64,000 nucleotides of DNA from CALDUY01 sp046350255 (lineage in GTDB: Bacteria > Planctomycetota > Planctomycetia > Gemmatales > Gemmataceae): positions 267,540-331,539 of the forward strand of contig JAXMAV010000012.1 in the NCBI GenBank assembly GCA_046350255.1, read 5' to 3'. A program made the translations under genes and the position numbers. Positions 16,511 through 24,996 of the stretch are shown in pieces (positions within the stretch are counted from its first letter, which is position 1; the number at the start of each line of letters is the position of its first letter). Below the pieces are notes generated by a model that saw nothing but the letters and a program-made list of their open reading frames with translations, was not told the origin of the DNA and searched no databases.

Positions 16511-18196
16511 ATGACCACGACCACTCTTGGTGAACGGAGCAGGGCGGCGGGTGCGATTCTGTTCATGCTAACCCTGTTCGGCGGCATCGCCCACTGTAAT
16601 ACCCCCCAGGTCGTCCAACCATTTGTGTTTCTGGACGCCTACCAGACGGTAGGAGGAAGCCAACCGCCCAGCCCTGTACGTCGCTGGGGCCCTGCCGAGA
16701 AGGAGTTTGTGGAGGAGGTTCTCCGCGCGGTGGCCAGGGCCAAACCCGGGTTGACGCAGCGCGCTACTGCCTGGCGACCGATTCGCGCGTATAGAGTGAG
16801 TAGTCATCGTGGCTTTTCGGCCTTTGTTTTGTCTGAAAGGAACGAACTGTTCATTACTGACCGGTTTTTTTTCGAGTTTTACCTACCTCCTGTCCTCCTT
16901 CAGAAAGGCCGGCCCGAATTACTTGAGTATCCCCTGCCCGCTGACGTGGAATATCGTTTTGCGTTGGAACGATCGATCGGCGCCATGCAGATAATCTTCC
17001 ACGAGATGGTTCACCTGGCTGATAGATTTGATTCTCTTGCGTTAAGTTATGAGTGGGGTTCTCTGATCCGGCCGCGGATGGATCGGTTTGCCCAGCGCTG
17101 CATAAAAGAGATCGGTCTATCTCCAACCGCGATTGCAAATTTGCCCTTCGAACCTCAGCAGCATCGACAAGAAGGCCGACGGGATCTCCGTCTTCGGATG
17201 AAACAGCTGGCACGAGAAGAAGGTCTACCCGGTGTTTATGCGGCCACCAATATCAAAGAGGCATTAACTGAGGTGGCTTCGGAAACCATGGCAAGGCGTG
17301 GTTATGTCCCACCACCCGAGATAGCAGCGTTTGTGCATCGTCACCTCCTGAGTGCTCCATACACCCCTTCAGCTTCAGACTTCGCCTGTTGTCGTGCCCT
17401 GGAGCGCCTGGAGCAGAAGAACTACCTCGGAGCTTATCTTGCGCTCACTCAGGCCATTCAGGCCAATCCCCGGAACGTCTGGGCCTATCTGGAACGCGCC
17501 GAACTAGCACTGTCCTTGAAACAGGTCGCCATTTCATCTCCCTGGGACGACATCGACAGGGCCCTGGAGTATCGGTCCGCCTGGGATTGGCGGCCCTACC
17601 AGCTTCGCGCCTTCTTCCTGGCGAGAGATTATAAACTGCCGGCTGCCATCGAGGATGTCACCGCTGCCCTGCGGCTCTCCCCGATGGAACCTACCTTGCT
17701 CCAGATGCGAGCCAGCCTGCGGATCGAACTGCACCAACCGGAGGCCGCTCTGAGCGACATCAGCCTGGCCCTCAAGCAGAATCCTCGGGATGGCACCCTG
17801 CATCGCCTGCGCGGCCAGGCCCAGATGGGGTTGGGTCACTATTCACGTGCCCTGTCTGATCTCGATTGGGCCATTCGGTTTAATCCGAACGACCCCTTGG
17901 CCCATGGCTGGCGCGCCTGGATTCGCGCTTCCTGCCCAGACGAGACCATTCGGGATGGTGCCCAGGCGGTTCAAGACGCCACGACCGCCTGTGAACTCAG
18001 CCGCTGGCAAGACGCCTTCCTGATCGCGGTTCTAGCAGCCGCCCACGCCGAATCGGGGGCGTTCGACGAAGCAGTCATTCGCCAACGTGAGGCCATCACC
18101 TTGGCTTCCCCTCAACAAAAGAAAGCGTTTCAGCCCGCGCTCGACGGTTATCTCAAGGGGCAGCCCTATCGAATGAAAACCATCGTCGGGCACTGA
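16511..18196 (+). CDS. Secreted HExxH-motif protein with C-terminal TPR repeats
   Basis: A 561-residue protein. A signal peptide covers about 10-29 (ending IAHCN, so possibly a lipoprotein-like Cys). HEMVH at 164-168 fits the zinc-protease HExxH motif and is followed by an all-helical region with a possible third ligand Glu (ALTEVASE near 270). From about 300 on there are TPR units (WAYLERAELALSL, ALSDISLALKQNPRD, ALSDLDWAIRFNPND). It ends with the planctomycete-style CPD-x4-RDG-x2-AV-x3-T-x-ACEL motif. The peptidase role is inferred from HExxH alone. It is convergent with galT, whose stop abuts it. Confidence 0.75.
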   Translation: MTTTTLGERSRAAGAILFMLTLFGGIAHCNTPQVVQPFVFLDAYQTVGGSQPPSPVRRWGPAEKEFVEEVLRAVARAKPGLTQRATAWRPIRAYRVSSHRGFSAFVLSERNELFITDRFFFEFYLPPVLLQKGRPELLEYPLPADVEYRFALERSIGAMQIIFHEMVHLADRFDSLALSYEWGSLIRPRMDRFAQRCIKEIGLSPTAIANLPFEPQQHRQEGRRDLRLRMKQLAREEGLPGVYAATNIKEALTEVASETMARRGYVPPPEIAAFVHRHLLSAPYTPSASDFACCRALERLEQKNYLGAYLALTQAIQANPRNVWAYLERAELALSLKQVAISSPWDDIDRALEYRSAWDWRPYQLRAFFLARDYKLPAAIEDVTAALRLSPMEPTLLQMRASLRIELHQPEAALSDISLALKQNPRDGTLHRLRGQAQMGLGHYSRALSDLDWAIRFNPNDPLAHGWRAWIRASCPDETIRDGAQAVQDATTACELSRWQDAFLIAVLAAAHAESGAFDEAVIRQREAITLASPQQKKAFQPALDGYLKGQPYRMKTIVGH

Positions 18197-19219
18197 TCAG
18201 GAGCGACGCCCACCGGCGGGATCGACCTGAATATCGCGCAACATAATGGCCGCCTGTTCGGGGGGAACGGGGTTGATGTAGAACCCGGTTCCCCACTCGA
18301 AACCAGCCACACGAGTGAGCCGTGGAATGATCTCCAGATGCCAGTGATAGTGCGGCAACGACTGCGTGTCGAAGGGCGAAGTGTGGACGATGTAGTTGTA
18401 GGCCGGCTTCTCCAGCGCCACCTCAAGCTTCATTAAAATCGTCTTCAGCACCGTGCCCAGTTCGTCCACTTCCATCTTCTGAATGTTCTCGAAGTGGCTG
18501 TTATGGTGCTTGGGCAGAATCCAGGTCTCGAACGGAAAGCGAGCCGCGAAGGGACAGAAGGCCAGGAAGTTTGGCGTGCTGAGCACCACCCGCTTTTCGC
18601 TGGCTTCTTCCTGGTGAATCATGTCGCAATAGATGCACCGACCGCGGTAGTTGAAGAACTCCAGCGCACCGGACATCTCCTCCCACACGTTGATGGGCAC
18701 GATGGGGGTGACAATCAACTGCGAGTGAGAGTGTTCGAGCGACGCACCTGCGGCCGCACCCACGTTCTTGAATACCATCCCATAGACCAGGCGCGGGTCT
18801 TTTTTGAGATCCACTAGCCGGTCGCGGTAGACCCAGAGGATCTCCCGGATGTTGTCTTCGGTCAGGTTAGTTAGACTGGCTTCGTGGAAGGGACACTCGA
18901 GGATCACCTCGTGCGCCCCGATGCCGTTCATCTTGTCGTAGATGCCCTCGCCCCGCTTGTTCAGATCGCCTTCGATCTGCAGGGCAGGGAACTTGTTAGG
19001 TACCACACGCACGCGCCAGCCCGGTTGATCAGGCTTGGTGCCATGCGCCCGGTAGGCCAGAATTTCGTGGGGAGTGTGTTCCTCGTGCCCGGCACAGAAA
19101 GGGCAGGGGCCCGCGGCGGGGGGGAACGGTTCGTGAGGCGGGGCAACAGGTCGCCGCGCCCGGTCGGTAGCGATGATCACCCATCGGCCAACGATGGGGT
19201 CCTTGCGCAGTTCGGGCAT
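18197..19219 (-). CDS. galT: Galactose-1-phosphate uridylyltransferase
   Basis: A 340-residue enzyme that exchanges UMP between UDP-glucose and galactose-1-phosphate (Leloir pathway). It opens with MPELRKDPIVGRWVIIATDRA, has a zinc-site motif CPFCAGHE, and the active-site HSHSQ within ASLEHSHSQLIVTP near residue 180. The late NYIVHTSP and YHWHLEIIPR segments are also typical. The ATG at 19219 has GAGG upstream. No galK, galE or galM is adjacent. Such bacterial forms may use other sugar-1-phosphates (ADP-glucose phosphorylase-like), so specificity is not certain. Confidence 0.9.
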   Translation of the reverse strand: MPELRKDPIVGRWVIIATDRARRPVAPPHEPFPPAAGPCPFCAGHEEHTPHEILAYRAHGTKPDQPGWRVRVVPNKFPALQIEGDLNKRGEGIYDKMNGIGAHEVILECPFHEASLTNLTEDNIREILWVYRDRLVDLKKDPRLVYGMVFKNVGAAAGASLEHSHSQLIVTPIVPINVWEEMSGALEFFNYRGRCIYCDMIHQEEASEKRVVLSTPNFLAFCPFAARFPFETWILPKHHNSHFENIQKMEVDELGTVLKTILMKLEVALEKPAYNYIVHTSPFDTQSLPHYHWHLEIIPRLTRVAGFEWGTGFYINPVPPEQAAIMLRDIQVDPAGGRRS

Positions 19220-19513
19220 CGGTAATCCTCGTAACGCCCCGGCGATCCCTCGAAGGGTTTGATCCATCATCGTAGGTAAGCTCTCGTGCCGCCTGTGGCG
19301 GTAAAGTCATCCTAGCACGATCGCTCCTCGAGTTATAGCCCCAGGCTGACGGAACTCGCCTCCGCGCTTCCGATTACGCGGATCTTACCGGGTAGGGGGT
19401 AACCACGGTTAGCTCGCCATCGAACCTGTATTTGCGTCCCCTGCTGGGCGTGGTATGCTGATCCTCTGGCGGTGTGGCCCGATCGAGATGCCTCGTGCGG
19501 GTGTCAACCATCC

Positions 19514-20140
19514 ATGAAAATCAAGCTCCAGGCCAGTTTTTCCGGACGGAAGAAAACCATCCCGCTCGATCGCGAGGTGATGGTGATCGGTCGTTCGCAT
19601 GGCAATGCGGTGCGCATCCCCTCTTCCGAAGTCAGTCGCCGCCATTGTCGCCTCTTCGAGCAAAATGGCCTGCTGATGGTAGAGGACCTGGAAAGCGTCA
19701 ACGGCACGTTTCTCAACGGCCGGCGCCTGAAATCCGCTGAGGTTGTCCGCCCTGGCGACCGTGTCGAGGTGGGACCAGTGGCCTTCATCGTCGAGTACAC
19801 ACCATCGGCAGAGGCGCGCAAGCGTCTGCAGCGCAGTGCTGAATCCCTCGAAGTGCTCGACGTCCTGGAAGGGCTTGCCGATGGCGAGGCGATGGATGTG
19901 CAGGAACTGCCCGAGGTCGAGCTGATTGATGAGGATCCGCTCGGGCTTCAGATGGTTGAACCTCTCGACGAAGTGCAGCCGATTCCTCCTGCCGACGACG
20001 ACGGACCGATCAAACCCGATTTTGACTTCGATGCCGGCAACTGGAAGATGCCCGAAGGGGGCGACCTGCGCGACATCCTTTCGCAGATCGAGGACGAGCA
20101 GCCCACCTTGCCTCAGCCCAAGAAACGCAACAAGAAGTAA
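19514..20140 (+). CDS. FHA-domain protein
   Basis: A 208-residue cytoplasmic protein. An N-terminal FHA domain (about 1-95) has the phosphopeptide-binding signature: MVIGRSHGNAVRI, SSEVSRRHCRL and VEDLESVNGTFLNG. The C-terminal half is strongly acidic and low in complexity (many Glu/Asp, EVLDVLEGLADGE, ELIDEDPLG), ending in a basic KKRNKK. It probably recognises phosphothreonine targets of Ser/Thr kinases. It lies 85 bases ahead of the fumarase gene in the same direction. Confidence 0.88.
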   Translation: MKIKLQASFSGRKKTIPLDREVMVIGRSHGNAVRIPSSEVSRRHCRLFEQNGLLMVEDLESVNGTFLNGRRLKSAEVVRPGDRVEVGPVAFIVEYTPSAEARKRLQRSAESLEVLDVLEGLADGEAMDVQELPEVELIDEDPLGLQMVEPLDEVQPIPPADDDGPIKPDFDFDAGNWKMPEGGDLRDILSQIEDEQPTLPQPKKRNKK

Positions 20141-20170
20141 GGCGTTTGCGCCTTCCGCCTCCTACAAAAA

Positions 20171-20191
20171 CCACCGGGATGACCACGGTGG
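20171..20191 (+). terminator. Weak hairpin between the FHA and fumarase genes
   Basis: A 6-bp stem (20171-20176 with 20186-20191) with a 9-base loop is followed by CTTCTCCCGTTTGTT. It could attenuate read-through into the fumarase gene. Confidence 0.3.
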
Positions 20192-20225
20192 CTTCTCCCG
20201 TTTGTTCCCACGGAAGTTCACCTCG

Positions 20226-21755
20226 ATGAATACCTCCCGTTTTCACGCCCACATACTGGAACTGATTCGCCGCACATCGGCCTTTCTTCCACCCGACGTG
20301 AATGAGGTGATCAATACCCATCGGGCGCTGGAGGAGGCGGGCACCAAGGCTGACCTGGCCCTGGAACTGGTCGCTCAGAACATCGTGCTCGCCAAGCGGT
20401 TTAGCTCGCCGATCTGTCAGGATACTGGCACCATCACCTTCTACATCAAGACACCCAGCCACTTCGATCAGCTGGAGCTGGAGAAGATTTGCGAGGAGGC
20501 AGTGGCTGAGGCCACGGCGCGCGGTTACCTCCGGCAGAACTCGGTCGATAGTGTCACCGGCAAAAATACTGGCAACAACCTCGGCCCGGGTAGCCCGGTC
20601 GTCCACTTCCATCAGCATCGAAAAAACAGCGTGGACATCCGCCTCATTCTCAAGGGAGGTGGCTGCGAAAACATGTCGGCCCAGTATTCCCTGCCGGCCG
20701 TCATCAATGGCAAGCGGTTCGACCGCGACCTGAACGGCGTGCGTGGCTGCATCCTCGATGCCGTCTGGCAGGCGCAGGGCAAGGGCTGCGGGCCTGGCTT
20801 CCTCGGTGTGTGTATCGGTGGCGACCGCGCCACTGGTTACGAGTCGGCCAAGGAGCAGCTGCTGCGCCTGCTTGACGACACCAACCCAGATCCTCAGTTG
20901 GCCGCCCTCGAACAGCAGGTTCTCACCGAGGCCAACAGCCTCGATATTGGCCCTATGGGTTTCGGAGGCAAGTTGACCATCGGTGGGTGCAAGATCGGCG
21001 CGCGCAACCGCCTACCCGCCTCATACTTCGTCAGCATCGCTTACATGTGCTGGGCCTATCGCCGGCGCGGAGTCGAGTTGGACACCGAGGGTGAGGTAAT
21101 CGACTGGCTGTACCACTCCCCTGGTGAGTTCGACCGTGACTACACTGCCGGTGAGACTCCGCTCCTCCAGTTGGGGCAGAGCGGCAAGCAGGTGGTGCGA
21201 TTAACCACGCCACTCCGCGAAGAGGACGTGCGCAAGTTGAAGGCTGGTGACATGGTCTTGCTGAGCGGCACCGTCTACACCGGACGCGACGAAGTGCACA
21301 AATACTTGCACAAGGGCAACGACCTACCCGTGCTCCGCGACGCGGTCATTTATCATTGCGGTCCCGTCGTCCTGAAGGAGAAAACAGGCTACCGTGTGGT
21401 CGCCGCCGGCCCCACCACCTCGATCCGCGAGGAGCCCTATCAGGCCGACGTGATCGCTCGCTATGGCATCAAAGCCGTGATCGGTAAGGGCGGCATGGGC
21501 GCGAAAACGCTGGAGGCCTGCAAGCAGCACGGGTGCGTCTATCTGCACGGCATCGGTGGCGCAGCCCAGATCTACGCCCAATGCATCAAGAGTGTGGATG
21601 GCGTCTTCCTCGAACAATTCGGCAGTCCCGAGGCTGTTTGGCAGCTGACCGTGCAGGATTTTCCTGCTGTGGTGACCATGGATTCCCATGGCCGTTCCTT
21701 GCATCAGGAAGTGGCCGATGCTTCCAAAACCCATCTACAGGAAGTGCTGGCCTGA
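20226..21755 (+). CDS. Class I (iron-sulfur) fumarate hydratase
   Basis: Converts fumarate and malate in the TCA cycle. At 509 residues it is a single-chain class I enzyme with both the alpha and beta parts. Cluster-associated motifs include SPICQDTGTITF near residue 63, GGGCENMSAQYSLPA near 147, and the IGPMGFGGKLTIGGCKIG region. The beta part holds LLSGTVYTGRDEVHKYL and VIGKGGMGAKTLEACKQHG. The start ATG has GGAAG upstream. FumA/FumB and some L(+)-tartrate dehydratases share this fold. The citrate synthase at 55 kb supports fumarase. Confidence 0.92.
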   Translation: MNTSRFHAHILELIRRTSAFLPPDVNEVINTHRALEEAGTKADLALELVAQNIVLAKRFSSPICQDTGTITFYIKTPSHFDQLELEKICEEAVAEATARGYLRQNSVDSVTGKNTGNNLGPGSPVVHFHQHRKNSVDIRLILKGGGCENMSAQYSLPAVINGKRFDRDLNGVRGCILDAVWQAQGKGCGPGFLGVCIGGDRATGYESAKEQLLRLLDDTNPDPQLAALEQQVLTEANSLDIGPMGFGGKLTIGGCKIGARNRLPASYFVSIAYMCWAYRRRGVELDTEGEVIDWLYHSPGEFDRDYTAGETPLLQLGQSGKQVVRLTTPLREEDVRKLKAGDMVLLSGTVYTGRDEVHKYLHKGNDLPVLRDAVIYHCGPVVLKEKTGYRVVAAGPTTSIREEPYQADVIARYGIKAVIGKGGMGAKTLEACKQHGCVYLHGIGGAAQIYAQCIKSVDGVFLEQFGSPEAVWQLTVQDFPAVVTMDSHGRSLHQEVADASKTHLQEVLA

Positions 21756-21775
21756 ACCAGGCCAGAGGGCTTACG

Positions 21776-21802
21776 CTCCCGGGGTTCGGACGACCCCGGG
21801 AG
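21776..21802 (+). terminator. Hairpin terminator after fumarase
   Basis: A 9-bp perfect GC-rich stem (21776-21784 with 21794-21802) has a 9-base loop, 20 bases past the stop. No T tract follows. Confidence 0.6.
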
Positions 21803-22568
21803 GCCTCCTCTCCCCAGGCCAGGCCGACCAGCACCACCAGGATCAGCCAGCACCCGTAGCGCAAAAAACCTGCTTGCACCAACCAGCCGAGCAGATCGTC
21901 TCGCCCTCGAAACGCAACCGCCAACGTCCGCAACGTTCCCACGGGATAATACAGAACCAGGAGACAGGCCTGAGCGGCGAGGCGATAGCCCCACCGTCCT
22001 TCGCGGCGCGCAGTCTGCCCAGGGTTAGCGGAAAGGCCAGCACCACGGCGACCGCTCCCAGGATTCCCAGCTGCCCCAGGGCCACCTTGTACCTGCTACT
22101 TTGCGCCAGAGCGACGGCAACCCCTAACAGACCCAACGCTGGACCAGAAGAGGTTAGTGGAGCATCCTCGCCCTTGGCACGCATTGCACACCAGGAAAGC
22201 CAGGGAAGCACCCGTGCTCCCCCGCTGTTCAAAACCACAATGAAGTGTTGCAGCCAGGCTTCGGGTACCCAGGTGAGGAGGCCGAACAATGGCAGCGCGC
22301 TGAGAGGATGCAGCAGGTTGGCAACATCGTACGGTTCTGCCCTGCTTCTCCAGGCCTTCCCCGCGTGGTAGAAGATGTGCAAATCCTCGAACCGGTAGGG
22401 GACATACTTCTCGTCCGCTACTGTGTAGATCACCAGTGCCAGCAACCCCACAAGGTTTGTGGCCACCACCACATTTCGAGGTAGATGGCGCCACACGAGC
22501 CAGGACAGTACGACCCAAAGCACCATCAGTGCCGCCGCGTGCAGGGGCCAGCGAGGAAGCGGTTGCAC
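21803..22568 (-). pseudogene. Frameshifted polytopic membrane protein (GT87/DUF2029-like remnant)
   Basis: From a GTG at 22568 one frame encodes several hydrophobic helices: SWLVWRHLP, VGLLALVIYTVADEK, then FEDLHIFYHAGKAWR and a KVALGQLGIL segment that recalls GT87/DUF2029 mannosyltransferases. Membrane character stops near 22020. It resumes in the next frame as EGRWGYRLAAQACLLVLYY, followed by LLGWLVQAGFLRYGCWLIL down to about 21803. The second frame has no stop before 21586, deep in antisense to fumarase, so the normal C-terminus is also lost. The whole is shorter (about 255 residues) than the usual 380-450. I read it as a decayed gene, or two sequencing errors. Confidence 0.6.
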
Positions 22569-22795
22569 AGAATGGAATCTCGACCCAGGATGAATAGCGC
22601 GAGTTAGTTCTACTGAAGCGAGTTTGGATGGCGAAGACAGGGCAAGGCGAGCAGATATCCTTGCGCCGATTGCCTTGCCTCACGTCCTCCCCGGGCGATC
22701 CCATCAAGTTCAGCAAACGCCTTGCCGATCAGACAGGAGGGGTTTTCCTGTGGACCTCATCCAGCCTTGCCGCGCACGAAGACGAGGATGCCTCG

Positions 22796-23722
22796 ATGAT
22801 CGAATCGCACTTCGGGCTCAGCCGCCGACCGTTTCCGGCCACCCCGGACCAATCCACCTACTATCCTGCGACCAGCCACGAAAAGGTGCTGGCGCGATTG
22901 CAGGAAGCCCTGGCGGATGGCGAGGGGATGCTGCTGCTTACCGCCGCCCCTGGCCTGGGGAAAACCCTGCTCAGCCACGTTCTGCTCGAGCGATTGGGCT
23001 CCGGCTACGAGACCTCCTTTCTCATTCACACGCATCTGCGCGACCGCGCCGGTCTGCTGCAGGCGCTGCTCTTCGATCTGTCGTTGCCGCACGAGGGACG
23101 CAGTGAGCAGGAAATGCGGCTGGCGTTGATAGATCACCTGCTCGGCAAGTTTCGCGAGGGACGCCGGTCGGTGTTGATCATCGACGAGGCCCAGCATCTG
23201 ACTGCCGACCTGCTGGAAGAACTGCGTCTGCTAGGCAACCTGGAAGGGCAGGGAGGCAAGGCGGTGCAGGTGATCCTCGTGGCACAACCAGACCTGCTCC
23301 ACACGCTGGGCCATCCCGGGTTGCTGGCGTTGCGGCAGCGTCTGGCAGTGCGTCTCCAACTCGATCCGCTTGGCCTTGAAGAAGCAGCCGACTATCTGCT
23401 GGCTCACCTGCGGTCGGCTGGTGGCCGTGCTGAGCGCATCCTGGGAATGGAAACGTTGGAAGTGCTGGCTCGTCAGACGGGTGGCGTGCCTCGTCTTCTA
23501 AATCAGGCGGGCCAGGTCTGTTTGCGGCTGGCGGCGGAGAATCAATCCACTGAAGTAGATGTGGAGATGGCCCTGGAGGCCATGTCGCTGCTGGGCCTCT
23601 CTGCGGAGCCTGGCGACGGCACCCCCGCGGCCAGTGAAGAATCCGTGCTGCGCCTGGATGGCACTGCGGAGGCGGGAGTCTCGGATTACCGGCTGTTTAT
23701 GACCACGAACCGGTCGGCCTGA
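22796..23722 (+). CDS. ExeA-like AAA ATPase (secretion/MSHA-type)
   Basis: A 308-residue P-loop ATPase that opens with the family hallmark MIESHFGLSRRPFPATPDQSTYY. Walker A APGLGKT is at 51-57 and Walker B VLIIDEAQHL at 126-135. A GGVPRLLNQAGQVCL motif follows in the C-terminal lid. ExeA-type ATPases assist export or assembly of surface structures, and many lack the peptidoglycan-binding tail, as here. The ATG at 22796 follows a GAGG, so an open extension to 22628 is not needed. It lies 13 bases ahead of a CpsD/CpaE-like gene, so the two form an operon, a pairing often seen next to polysaccharide export genes. Confidence 0.88.
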   Translation: MIESHFGLSRRPFPATPDQSTYYPATSHEKVLARLQEALADGEGMLLLTAAPGLGKTLLSHVLLERLGSGYETSFLIHTHLRDRAGLLQALLFDLSLPHEGRSEQEMRLALIDHLLGKFREGRRSVLIIDEAQHLTADLLEELRLLGNLEGQGGKAVQVILVAQPDLLHTLGHPGLLALRQRLAVRLQLDPLGLEEAADYLLAHLRSAGGRAERILGMETLEVLARQTGGVPRLLNQAGQVCLRLAAENQSTEVDVEMALEAMSLLGLSAEPGDGTPAASEESVLRLDGTAEAGVSDYRLFMTTNRSA

Positions 23723-23735
23723 GAAGAGGGACATC

Positions 23736-24650
23736 ATGGGCAAGATCCGAGAAGCGTTCCGCCTGATTCTCGACGAGCCATTCAGTGTCGGCAGTCGGGT
23801 GGCGCCGACGCGGGAACCAGCTGAGAAGGCGCCTGCGGTTATCGAGATGCCTTACATCGAAATCGGACCCCGCAAAGAAGTGGAGGGTTCCCCCGATGTG
23901 ATGGCGTTCCCTGGCCCCCGCGTTCGCCAGGCCGCCACGGCTGAACCTACCCCGCCGCCTGCCAGTCCAGTAGGGTTCCGATCTATCCCCGTTGTACCTC
24001 GCCTGACCGAGGCCCCTCGGTCTCCCCGTTTCGCACCGGAACTGGTTGTGTTTCACGCTCCGGAGGATCCCGTGAGCGTTGCTTACGCCGCTTTGCTATC
24101 CTCCATGGGGCAGGCGGCGAGGGATCGCAAACGGGGCTCCTCGAACATCCACTACTTCCTGGGCCTTCGCCCCGAGATTGGAACCACCACCACGGTGCTC
24201 AATCTGGCCATCGCAGCTGCCCGGCAAAACCAGCGAGTAGTGGTGGTGGATGCTAATCTGCGGAAACCTGCGGTGGCGACCAAGGTGGGGCTGGAACCAT
24301 TTCCCGGCCTGACCGAGGTACTCACCGGTGCCCTATCGCTGGGCGATGTCCTTCGTACCACGTTGCAGTCCAACCTGCGCGTGGTGGCTGCTGGTTCGCC
24401 CGCAGCTATCTGGGCCGATGTCTCGGTTGTGCAGGAGTTGTTGACGCAACTGGCTCAGCAGGCCGATCTGGTGTTTGTGGACGGTCCCTGCTGGGATGGC
24501 AAAGCGGCGGCCAAGTCTCTGGCCACAGCCTGCAGCGCTGCCTTCCTGGTGGTACCTGGTCCCGAAGCCGAATCCACGCCGGTCAACGACCTGATTCGCA
24601 CCCTTCCCGGGATGAGCATTCCCTTGGCCGGTTGCATTCTGACTGCATGA
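23736..24650 (+). CDS. CpsD/CpaE-type ATPase with degenerate P-loop
   Basis: A 304-residue protein. Residues 1-100 are a Pro-rich low-complexity linker. The C-terminal part has the fold markers of bacterial tyrosine autokinases/MinD-like ATPases: a P-loop position reading LRPEIGTTTTVLNLA (145-159), VVVVDANLRKP (168-178), and a second Asp strand LVFVDGP. The canonical P-loop lysine is replaced by Thr, the acidic GE context is shifted, and there is no Tyr-rich tail. CpaE/TadZ proteins show similar lysine loss. It may bind but not hydrolyse nucleotide. It follows the ExeA-like gene in one operon and ends at a good terminator. Confidence 0.8.
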   Translation: MGKIREAFRLILDEPFSVGSRVAPTREPAEKAPAVIEMPYIEIGPRKEVEGSPDVMAFPGPRVRQAATAEPTPPPASPVGFRSIPVVPRLTEAPRSPRFAPELVVFHAPEDPVSVAYAALLSSMGQAARDRKRGSSNIHYFLGLRPEIGTTTTVLNLAIAAARQNQRVVVVDANLRKPAVATKVGLEPFPGLTEVLTGALSLGDVLRTTLQSNLRVVAAGSPAAIWADVSVVQELLTQLAQQADLVFVDGPCWDGKAAAKSLATACSAAFLVVPGPEAESTPVNDLIRTLPGMSIPLAGCILTA

Positions 24651-24675
24651 TAGTCAGGCAAAAACCCCACCGGGG

Positions 24676-24714
24676 GCCGACAGTCACGTGAGTGGCTGTC
24701 GGCCTCTTTCGTTG
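24676..24714 (+). terminator. Rho-independent terminator of the ExeA-CpsD-like operon
   Basis: A 13-bp stem (24676-24688 with 24693-24705, one G-U pair) closes a 4-base loop, followed by TCTTTCGTT. Confidence 0.85.
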
Positions 24715-24787
24715 GGCCAACCTACTGACATTGAGGTAGATCTGGCGAAAAGGTAGTTTCCTGAAGAGTTGTCCTCTGGAGTCTACC

Positions 24788-24985
24788 ATGCCGGATGAGA
24801 TGCATGCAAAAAATGGCGTAGTCACAAACCAACACCACCATACCGGGGGCGAGCAGTGGCCATGCCCGGTGTGTGGTGGAAACCTGACTCCGCAACGCAC
24901 CACCCTTCGTTGCGAGCGATGTTTCTTCGTGCTATGTAGCAGTTGCGATATGGACGGGGGCGATCATCCTACCGTCTCAGATTGA
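24788..24985 (+). CDS. Small double-CxxC zinc-ribbon-like protein
   Basis: A 65-residue protein with two clusters: CPVCGG (about 26-31) and CERCFFVLCSSCD (about 42-54). Two pairs of CxxC with a hydrophobic core between them suggest a structural zinc site. The N-terminus is His-rich (QHHHTGG). There is a CTGGAG site upstream of the ATG. No family recognised. It is small but has clear cysteine spacing and its own position after a terminator, convergent with the next gene. Confidence 0.6.
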   Translation: MPDEMHAKNGVVTNQHHHTGGEQWPCPVCGGNLTPQRTTLRCERCFFVLCSSCDMDGGDHPTVSD

Positions 24986-24996
24986 TGATTCCAAAC

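Noticed and set aside
22096..22716. 206-residue minus-strand frame over the broken membrane-protein gene
   Set aside because: It lacks hydrophobic helices or any known motif. The membrane frame at 22568 is the true one.
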